This document shows, in pieces, positions 18,001-24,229 of a stretch of 36,679 bases of DNA (the first letter of the stretch is position 1; every line of letters begins with the position of its first letter). Both the position numbers and the translations under genes were made by a program. The stretch covers positions 1 to 36,679 of the forward strand of contig DAXETY010000065.1 in the NCBI GenBank assembly GCA_051155755.1. The letters are read 5' to 3'. Source of the DNA: DAXETY01 sp051155755 (GTDB lineage: Bacteria > Desulfobacterota > Desulfobacteria > Desulfobacterales > SG8-13). The notes beneath the pieces were generated by a model. That model made no database searches. It was given only the letters and a program-made list of their open reading frames with translations, and was not told the DNA's origin.

Positions 18001-18400
18001 TGCCGGCGCTCTTCTCGACCATGGTTACAAAATACCCGGATTCGGCCAGATCCAGGGTGGCCTGAATTCCGGCGATACCGCCGCCGACCACCAGCACGGA
18101 TCCGATGGGCTGATCAGACATAACGACCTCTCTTTTTTCAAATTGGTTTGCAGAAACGGACAGATCGGCAAAAGCGGCACCGGTAGAAACCTCCGGCATG
18201 AGCTGTTGGACCACGGCCCCGGGCACGTTGTAGCGCTCCAGAAAATCCTGCAGCCGCCCGGCCTCCAGACGATATTTTTTCCCGACCGTGGCCGTTGCGG
18301 CGAGCTTTCCGCTCTTAATCCAGTTGGTGACTGTATTGCGATGCACACCCAGGGCCTGGGCCAGCCGGCCGACGCGAACTTCGATCATTTTGGCGTTCAT
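15065..18400 (-). CDS. hdrA: HTH-HdrA fusion: heterodisulfide reductase subunit A, selenoprotein
   Basis: One frame of 1111 residues. Residues 1-60 form an excisionase/MerR-like helix-turn-helix (VGRLAQALGVHRNTVTNWIKSG). A linker leads, with no stop, to HdrA at residue 94. ATG 18121 has its own GAGAGG site, so free HdrA of 1018 residues may also be made. HdrA holds a first FAD fold (VVGGGIAGIQATL), a UGA at codon 60 of HdrA in the context TNDCAM-UGA-IISPK where homologues have Cys, ferredoxin clusters (CIACGLCAQKC), a second FAD fold (VIGGGFAGMTAAL) and two C-terminal ferredoxin clusters. HdrA is the FAD subunit that bifurcates electrons. Start 18400 overlaps the protease stop as ATGA. Confidence 0.88.
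17913..17932 (-). promoter_or_regulatory. SECIS-like hairpin of hdrA
   Basis: CCG, a two-A bulge, ACT, loop GGTCGA, GGT, CGG begins ten bases after the UGA. The GGTC loop resembles the E. coli fdhF SECIS loop. It differs in shape from the other two hairpins in this operon, so it is less certain. Confidence 0.45.
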
Positions 18401-18909
18401 GATGGAATTCCTTCCGCCAGATGGGGGGCGGCCAGCTCCAGAACCCGGCGGCCCATTGCGGGAACCGCCTGCTCCAGCTCGGAAGAAAGTCCGGGCCGGA
18501 CTTCGGGCGGAAGACCGGTGATCTGAACCACGAGCAGGCGCACGTCGATTTCGGTTTGTTCTCGAATTTCCTTGAGCATGTTGGTGGTCGGAAACTGGTG
18601 CAGGGAGTAGTCGCCGATCTTGGCCGGCGCAATCTGGTCGACCTCGATTTCGAAAATCTCCCCCGGGCTCCGGCCGGGGACATCGACCGCGTCGATGATG
18701 ATCATCCGCCGGGGCTTTTGCTCGGCCAGGATAATGTCGAACAGAATGTCCCGGATCGAAGTGCCCACATCCAGTGCGGTAATGGTCGCCGGAAGGTGGT
18801 ACTGGCTTTCCAGATACTCGATGACTGCCGGTCCGAACCCGTCGTCTCCGAAAAGCGGATTGCCGCATCCGAAAATCAAACAGTCCTTTTGATAACGCCC
18901 TACATTCAT
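18397..18909 (-). CDS. Hydrogenase maturation protease (HyaD/FrhD type)
   Basis: A 170-residue endopeptidase of the HycI/HyaD/FrhD family that trims the C-terminal tail of the large subunit after Ni insertion. Family marks are LIFGCGNPLFGDDGFGPAV, LDVGTSIRD, the metal-binding Asp in IIIDAVDVPGRSPGE and the His in YSLHQFPTTN. It is the first gene of the operon, encoded with its likely substrate MvhA. The ATG at 18909 follows GAGG by six bases. A TTG at 18915 is in frame but less likely. Its stop overlaps the HTH-HdrA start. Confidence 0.9.
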   Translation of the reverse strand: MNVGRYQKDCLIFGCGNPLFGDDGFGPAVIEYLESQYHLPATITALDVGTSIRDILFDIILAEQKPRRMIIIDAVDVPGRSPGEIFEIEVDQIAPAKIGDYSLHQFPTTNMLKEIREQTEIDVRLLVVQITGLPPEVRPGLSSELEQAVPAMGRRVLELAAPHLAEGIPS

Positions 18910-18966
18910 GGACAACCTCGTTGTGCATTTTATGCGAAATGTGCAAACTAATGACAGAAGGATAGA

Positions 18967-18981
18967 GCAAGGGTTGTGCCA
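18967..18981 (-). promoter_or_regulatory. Sigma-54 promoter of Hdr-hydrogenase operon
   Basis: The minus strand reads TGGCAC-AACCC-TTGC, a perfect match to the -24/-12 core, 57 bases before the protease start. Two candidate activator sites lie upstream. Confidence 0.85.
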
Positions 18982-19055
18982 AAAGGGCTATAAAATTATA
19001 ACTATATGAATTTATAACATTTAATTAAATAAAGGCGCATCGCGGGATGATTGCT

Positions 19056-19145
19056 TTGGGGCGATTTCACCCCGATTTTTTGCGGATGGGGAAGAAAAGA
19101 ACAATAATTCCAAGGAGGTAGCGAATTGGGGCGATAAAGCCCCAA
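19056..19145 (-). promoter_or_regulatory. Paired enhancer-like palindromes (putative UAS)
   Basis: 19056-19075 and 19126-19145 share TTGGGGCGAT, eight spacer bases between GGGG and CCCC, and are 70 bases centre to centre. They begin 75 and 145 bases upstream of the -24 element, the usual distance for sites bound by sigma-54 activators. The downstream one is also just past the stop of the activator gene, so a hairpin role is an alternative. Confidence 0.5.
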
Positions 19146-19155
19146 ACTGGGAGGT

Positions 19156-20886
19156 TCATTCCCCGTTTTGGGGTTCGTTTAATCCCAGGTCCTTCATCTT
19201 GGTGAACAGGGTCTTGCGGTCGATGCCCAGGGCCCTGGCCGCGTTGCTGCGGTGCCAGTGGTGCTGCTGCAATACGTTTTCCAGCACTCTTTTTTCGTAT
19301 TGTCGCAGGGTGTCGCGCAGGGTCTGGTTTTCGACCGGCGGCGGTCCACCCGGCAAACCGATCCGGGGGGCGGGTCGGGACACGGAGGTGCTCGAAAGGT
19401 CGAGTTTCTTCAAGGAGCAGTATCGGATGATGACGTTTTGCAGTTCGCGCACATTGCCGGGCCAATCGTGGCGGTAGAGCCGATCGAGCATCTCCCCGGT
19501 GATGGGCGGCAGGTTTTGTTTTTCGCTGTAAATGCGAAGGAAATGGTCCACCAGCAGCGGCAAATCTTCCTTGCGCTGCCGTAGCGGCGGCAGATGGATG
19601 GGCAGGACGTGAATGCGGTAGAAAAAATCTTCGCGAATCGACCCCTGCGCGATCCGCCGCTTCAGGTCGCGATTGGTGGCGGCCACGATGCGGATGTCGG
19701 CGTTTTTGACCTGGCTGGTGCCCACCGGCGTGTAGCCGCCGCCGTCGATTACCCGCAGCAGCTTGACCTGCATGTGCAGGGCGATTTCACCGACCTCGTC
19801 CAGAAAGAGCGTGCCGCCGTCGGCATAGTCGATATAGCCCTGCCGGTCGGAAGCCGCCCCGGAGAAGGCGCCTTTCTTGTAGCCGAAAAATTCGCTTTCG
19901 ATCAGGTTGTCGGGGATGGCACCGCAGTGCACCGGCACGAAGCGGTTGTCCCTTCGCCCGCTCATTTCGTGAATGGCGTGGGCCACCAGTTCCTTGCCGG
20001 TGCCCGGCTCGCCGTAGATAATCACGGTGGCGTCCGATGCGGCCGCATTGACGATCTGCTGATAGACTTTCTGCATGCCGGGGCTTTTGCCCACGATTCC
20101 GCCAAACTGCTGCCGCTCCTGGATGCGGGAGCGCAAAATCAGGTTCTCTTTCTTGAGGTGGTCCTGGCTCTCCCGCAAGGTGGTCTCGATGCGCTTTTCC
20201 TCGTGGATGTCGCGAATCAGGGCCACCAGGGAAATGCTGCCGTCTGTGTGGCGGATCGGGGAATTGACGCTCTGGTACCAGCGCTGTTCGCCGGGATTGC
20301 GGATCTGAAATTCGACGGTCTGACCCGAGCGCACCTGGTCCATGACGCAGAACGGGCAAACAAATTTGCGTTGGTGGATGGCTTCATAGCAGATTTCACC
20401 GGTGGCGTTGCGCCCCAGGCGTTCGATGAGCTGCTGGTTCATGTACTGCAGCTCGTAATCGGCCGAACTGACATAGATGCTGCCGTCGAAACTGTCCACG
20501 ATGGCCTTGAGCAGCGACTGGCCTTCGCGGACCTCTTCCCGGGCCATCTTGAGCTGGGTGACGTCCACGATGGAGCCCACCACCCGGTGGGTGCCCGGGA
20601 TGCCGTTTAGCTTCAGCAGCACGTGCTTCACACCGCCGGATCGGTCCACCAGCCGGCATTCGCATTCATCCGGCGGACCGTTGTCGCGTCTCCAGGGCGG
20701 CTGCAGCGCCGCCAGGCGGCTGCGATCGTCCGGATGAAAAAAATCGATCCACTGCATGCGTTCCTGAATCTGTGATTTGGAAAAACCGGTCAGCGCCTCG
20801 AAACCGGAATTGACGATGGAAATCTCACCGTCTTTTTCCTTGATGAACATCGCCGTGCCGGTATTTTCAAACACCGTCTCGAACAT
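19156..20886 (-). CDS. Sigma-54 activator, apparently 5'-truncated by transposon
   Basis: A 576-residue relative of the activator at 8392-10611. PAS domains span about 1-108 and 121-232, the second with the same CPFC motif (177-180). AAA+ has Walker A GEPGTGKE (292-299) and GAFSGA (339-344), where Ser replaces the usual Thr of the sigma-54 contact loop. A Fis-type HTH closes it. It starts at MFETVFENTG, aligning near residue 170 of the paralogue, exactly at the edge of the Y1 transposon. No ribosome site precedes the ATG, only a C-tract and CTCTT. It has probably lost its N-terminal coiled coil, one PAS domain and promoter. Alternatively, a short form is expressed from the element. Confidence 0.8.
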   Translation of the reverse strand: MFETVFENTGTAMFIKEKDGEISIVNSGFEALTGFSKSQIQERMQWIDFFHPDDRSRLAALQPPWRRDNGPPDECECRLVDRSGGVKHVLLKLNGIPGTHRVVGSIVDVTQLKMAREEVREGQSLLKAIVDSFDGSIYVSSADYELQYMNQQLIERLGRNATGEICYEAIHQRKFVCPFCVMDQVRSGQTVEFQIRNPGEQRWYQSVNSPIRHTDGSISLVALIRDIHEEKRIETTLRESQDHLKKENLILRSRIQERQQFGGIVGKSPGMQKVYQQIVNAAASDATVIIYGEPGTGKELVAHAIHEMSGRRDNRFVPVHCGAIPDNLIESEFFGYKKGAFSGAASDRQGYIDYADGGTLFLDEVGEIALHMQVKLLRVIDGGGYTPVGTSQVKNADIRIVAATNRDLKRRIAQGSIREDFFYRIHVLPIHLPPLRQRKEDLPLLVDHFLRIYSEKQNLPPITGEMLDRLYRHDWPGNVRELQNVIIRYCSLKKLDLSSTSVSRPAPRIGLPGGPPPVENQTLRDTLRQYEKRVLENVLQQHHWHRSNAARALGIDRKTLFTKMKDLGLNEPQNGE

Positions 20887-20894
20887 AAGAGGGG

Positions 20895-22032
20895 GGGGAC
20901 GTCTATTGGTTTATAAGTTTCTTATGCCAGCAGCTGCCATCCGTTGGCCCGGGCCAGCTGTTCGCCGCGGCGCACCGACTGGCTGACCGCAGGTTGGGAG
21001 AGCTTCAGCACTGTCGCCAGTTCGACGGTCTTCATGCCCAGTTCACGGCAGGCCCAGTAACACAGCAGACTGCGGGCTTTGACAGTCTGCGCCTGCTTGC
21101 CACCGGAAAACAACTGGTCTTGCTGCACGCCGGTCTGTTGGCAAACTCTCCGGGAGACTTTCTGCGAATCGTAGCCCTTTTGCTTCAGCGCGTACCGGGT
21201 TTCAAAAGATTCATCGGCGGCAGCAAGAATCTTCTCGACAAAGTCGCCGTCTCCCAGAATTCGTTCGTCGCTTTTCACCCGAGATGTTGGCGGATTGCCG
21301 GGGGCGACAGCGGACCAGCCCCCCATGCTTCGGATCAATCCTCCGCCGACCAAATCCGTCCGCCGGCCCTGGTCGAGCCCTTCTCTGACGTATTGCCGGT
21401 ATTGTTTACGCGCCTCGGGCAACGAACTGCCGAAAAAACGTAAGATATATTGATCATCCTGCCAAGGGTATCGTCGCCGGCCCATCAACCCGCTGTGACC
21501 GCTGTAAGGCCAACGCTCCAATGATGACAGGTTGACCAGCACTTGCGCTCGAATCGGGTTCAAGTGGATGTAGCGCACCAGCTCAAGCAAGTAGCGGTCT
21601 TGCTGGCAGAGAATCGATTTGTAACGGTTTTGAAAAAGCTTTCCGTTGCGCCGGTGCCGGCGATTGAAGTAAGCGGCATGACCGGTCAGGAGCCGCCGCA
21701 TCACGGTGGGAATCGGCGTTTGGCCGGTTTTTAAGAGAAGATGCACATGGTTGGGCATCAAGGTCCAGGCAAAACATCCCGTCCCGGTCTCGGTCAGAAC
21801 GGTGCCGAGCCGCTCGGTGAAATCGTCCCGATCGGCGTTATCCCGAAACAGGTTCCGTCGTTCGATTCCCCGGAAAATGATGTGGTGCAGGGCTCCGGGG
21901 GCATCTATCCTTGCTTGCCGGGGCATGAAAGCCGTGTACCACAGACAAACAGGAAAAGAAACTTATAAACCAATAGAGGTTCCCGGTTGCATCCGAAGAG
22001 GAACAGAAACTTATAAACCAATAGACGTCCCC
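20895..22032. mobile_element. Y1/RAYT-type transposable element with 27-bp inverted ends
   Basis: The outer ends are a perfect 27-bp inverted repeat (GGGGACGTCTATTGG then TTTATAAGTTTC) at 20895-20921 and 22006-22032. A third, partial copy of the end lies at 21958-21984 with TAGAGGTTCCC in place of TAGACGTCCCC. Between them lies one transposase gene. A solo end is found at 35720-35746. No obvious target duplication seen. Confidence 0.75.
20922..21926 (-). CDS. REP-associated tyrosine transposase (Y1_Tnp)
   Basis: 334 residues. The N-terminal Y1 HUH nuclease domain runs from MPRQARIDAPGALHHIIFRG through the metal-binding MPNHVHLLL to a tyrosine helix (LLELVRYIHLNPIRA). A C-terminal region with an HTH of the DnaA-C/XRE type (LATVLKLSQPAVSQSVRRG) follows. 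It would cut and join single-stranded DNA at the flanking ends. The gene starts just inside the right-hand end copy and stops one base after the left one. Intact, so probably recently active. Confidence 0.9.
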   Translation of the reverse strand: MPRQARIDAPGALHHIIFRGIERRNLFRDNADRDDFTERLGTVLTETGTGCFAWTLMPNHVHLLLKTGQTPIPTVMRRLLTGHAAYFNRRHRRNGKLFQNRYKSILCQQDRYLLELVRYIHLNPIRAQVLVNLSSLERWPYSGHSGLMGRRRYPWQDDQYILRFFGSSLPEARKQYRQYVREGLDQGRRTDLVGGGLIRSMGGWSAVAPGNPPTSRVKSDERILGDGDFVEKILAAADESFETRYALKQKGYDSQKVSRRVCQQTGVQQDQLFSGGKQAQTVKARSLLCYWACRELGMKTVELATVLKLSQPAVSQSVRRGEQLARANGWQLLA

Positions 22033-22044
22033 TGTTGTCTGTTG

Positions 22045-22389
22045 TCAGTGGTAGTCGTGAGTGCCTTTGACGACTTCGATGCCGAACTTGTTCGAAATGA
22101 TATTGGCCATTTCGTCGGCATTCGAATAGGGACAACCCGGCTTGGCGTTGACCAGACACGAACTCAGATAGATTTTCTCGGGCTTGATCTCCGAAAGCTT
22201 CATCGCCATGCCCACGGTGGGTACCAGGGCCCTGCCGGGACACTCGCACTTGACGAACGAAACCACCTGGGAAGCTTCGTCGAAATTGCCCTCCCCCAGC
22301 GATGCGGCCTTCAGGCAGCGCCACTCGCCCGGGCAGCCGTAGCCGCTGTCCATATAAGCACCACAACCGATGACGGCCACCTTTTTCAT
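22045..22389 (-). CDS. CGGC-domain protein
   Basis: A 114-residue protein with a conserved cysteine pattern: VAVIGCGAYMDSGYGCPGEWRC, VKCECPGR and SSCLVNAKPGCPY. This fits the CGGC domain family, predicted to bind metal and of unknown function. The ATG at 22389 has GGGAGGAGC. It ends 12 bases from the transposon edge. An 8-bp inverted repeat lies about 70 bases upstream of the start. Confidence 0.75.
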   Translation of the reverse strand: MKKVAVIGCGAYMDSGYGCPGEWRCLKAASLGEGNFDEASQVVSFVKCECPGRALVPTVGMAMKLSEIKPEKIYLSSCLVNAKPGCPYSNADEMANIISNKFGIEVVKGTHDYH

Positions 22390-22457
22390 CGTCTAGCTCC
22401 TCCCCTGTGGGTCGTAAATCCCTTGCAAATGCTGACGGAAAGCCTAACCACCCCGCC

Positions 22458-22479
22458 ATTATGAGACAATGCTCATAAT
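22458..22479. promoter_or_regulatory. Operator-like inverted repeat
   Basis: ATTATGAG and CTCATAAT flank six bases. It sits upstream of the CGGC gene and could be a repressor site for it. No other structure seen in the 22390-22741 gap except AT-rich DNA around 22600-22720. Confidence 0.35.
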
Positions 22480-22741
22480 TAGCTGATCTGTTTCCGCCTG
22501 TCAAGCCTCGATTTGATCGGGAATTTTATCGATGGGAGACGAAAATCGTCGACAATCGGACTAGCCGCAGGGATTGGAACCTCTTGATAGAAACGATGGG
22601 TCTTGATTTTACGATCCGACGGTATTAACAAGTATTGCATATTTAGAAATATTAAATTCATCATTCCATTGGCGAACCGATCCCTTGTATTTCCTCATTT
22701 AAAAAGTAGGCAAAAATCAGGAGTATTCACACCCTCGAATT

Positions 22742-22771
22742 TTGACTCTGAATCCAGACAAGACTTATCAT
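22742..22771 (+). promoter_or_regulatory. Candidate sigma-70 promoter of envelope-effector locus
   Basis: TTGACT, 18 bases, TATCAT: five of six matches in each box. It leaves a leader of about 105 bases before the first patatin gene. Confidence 0.5.
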
Positions 22772-22882
22772 CAACCCCGCTTACCGGTTCCTGCTGGGAG
22801 CCGATGGTATCCGCAAACGGCTTGATTATTTTGATTCGTTCCAACGGCACCGCACCCGATTCGTCCATCAAGGAGGCACAAC

Positions 22883-24061
22883 ATGAGCGTATGGGGAAAA
22901 CTCGCATCCAGATACGAAGGCAAGGAAAACGAGCCGCACAAAATACTGGCCCTGGACGGCGGCGGGATTCGCGGCATCCTGACCCTCGAGGTCCTGGCCC
23001 GCATGGAAGCCCTTCTAAAAAAGGCCACCGGCGGCGGGGAGGCTTTCCGGCTTTGCCACTTCTTCGATTACATCGGTGGAACCAGCACCGGAGCCATTAT
23101 CGCCGCGGGACTGGCACGGGGGATGAGCGCACGGGAGCTGCTGAAGTTTTACCAGGACACCGGACCGGCCATGTTCGACAAGCAGTTCATTCTGAAGCGT
23201 TGGCATGCGCTGTACAAATCCGAACCGCTGAAAAAGGAGCTGCAGGAGGTTTTCGGAGCCAACACGACGCTGAAACCCGCCGACCTGCAGTGCCTGCTGC
23301 TGGCAGTCACCCGCAACCGCACCACCGATTCTCCCTGGCCGATCAGCAGCAACCCGCAGGCCAAGTACAATGACACCGCCCGCAAAGACTGCAACCTCAA
23401 GATTCCCTTGTGGCAGATCGTGCGCGCCAGCACCGCCGCACCCGTGTTTTTCCCGCCCGAAGTCATTCACTGGGATCCGAAAGATCGCAGCAAAGCCTTT
23501 GTTTTCGTCGACGGTGGCCTGACGCCTTACAACAATCCGGCCTTTCTGCTGTACCGGATGGCCACCGAATCCGGCTACCGCCTGAACTGGGCCGACGGCG
23601 AGGACAAACTGTTGATCGTCTCCATCGGAACCGGCGCGGCGGCAACGGTCGAAGACGGCATCGAAGACCCCAACCTGGGACTGATCGAAAATGTCGCCTC
23701 GCTGCCCGGGGCCCTGATGTATGCCGCCATGGTGGACCAGGACACCAGTTGCCGCCTGGTCGGCCGCTGCACGCACGGCGCGGTCCTGGACCGCGAAATC
23801 GGGGACATGATCCCCCGCGATGCCGCCGGCCGGAAAATCCCGCTCAGCCGCAACCTGGGGCGCAAGTTTCTGTATGCACGCTACAACGCCGATCTAAGCC
23901 GGGAAGGGCTTGCCGCCATGGGCCTTTCGGACATCGAACCCAAAAACGTACAAAAGCTCGACTCGGTCAAATATATCAAAGACCTGCGTCGGGTCGGCCG
24001 GAAACTGGCCGAAGAAATCCGGACGGAACACTTCGGCAGCTTCGCTGCAGCGCAGGAATAA
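22883..24061 (+). CDS. Patatin-like phospholipase (CapV-like)
   Basis: A 392-residue lipid acyl hydrolase. Oxyanion motif DGGGIRGIL (25-33), nucleophile GTSTG (Ser68) and catalytic DGG (Asp210) are all present, so the Ser-Asp dyad is intact. The N-terminus KILALDGGGIRG and the spacing resemble CapV-type and other bacterial conflict patatins, which degrade membrane phospholipid when switched on. No signal peptide or TM, so it would act on the inner leaflet. The start at 22883 has AAGGAGG. It is the first gene of a five-gene plus-strand locus. A structured repeat of 141 bp separates it from the next gene. Confidence 0.88.
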   Translation: MSVWGKLASRYEGKENEPHKILALDGGGIRGILTLEVLARMEALLKKATGGGEAFRLCHFFDYIGGTSTGAIIAAGLARGMSARELLKFYQDTGPAMFDKQFILKRWHALYKSEPLKKELQEVFGANTTLKPADLQCLLLAVTRNRTTDSPWPISSNPQAKYNDTARKDCNLKIPLWQIVRASTAAPVFFPPEVIHWDPKDRSKAFVFVDGGLTPYNNPAFLLYRMATESGYRLNWADGEDKLLIVSIGTGAAATVEDGIEDPNLGLIENVASLPGALMYAAMVDQDTSCRLVGRCTHGAVLDREIGDMIPRDAAGRKIPLSRNLGRKFLYARYNADLSREGLAAMGLSDIEPKNVQKLDSVKYIKDLRRVGRKLAEEIRTEHFGSFAAAQE

Positions 24062-24075
24062 CGAATCATCCACGC

Positions 24076-24216
24076 GTTAACAACCACCCGCATAGCGGTT
24101 GGCTTGGATTTTCTTTCCAGCGGCAATTGCCGCTGGAAAGAAAATGCAGAAGCACCTTTGTGCTTCTTCTATGTTGAACTTGCCACAGGTGCATCGCACC
24201 CGGTTTGGCAAAAATC
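24076..24216. repeat. Structured repeat family, long copy (R2)
   Basis: Four successive hairpins: CCACCCGC/GCGGTTGG; a perfect 36-bp palindrome at 24109-24144 around CGGCAATTGCCG; AGAAGCAC/GTGCTTCT; and GGTGC/GCACC nested in TTGCC/GGCAA. About 70% similar by eye to 35781-35918. It ends one base before the ribosome site of the next gene, so it may influence that gene's expression. Confidence 0.75.
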
Positions 24217-24229
24217 GAGGAGGTGCGTC

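Noticed and set aside
10874..18121. The three in-frame TGA codons read as pseudogene stops or sequencing errors
   Set aside because: All three fall exactly on conserved cysteine positions, are followed by intact family sequence in the same frame and have hairpins at SECIS distance; random stops would not do this.
24104..24229. Extending the TPR-patatin gene to ATG 24104
   Set aside because: Those 42 codons only translate the structured repeat; the strong ribosome site lies before TTG 24230.
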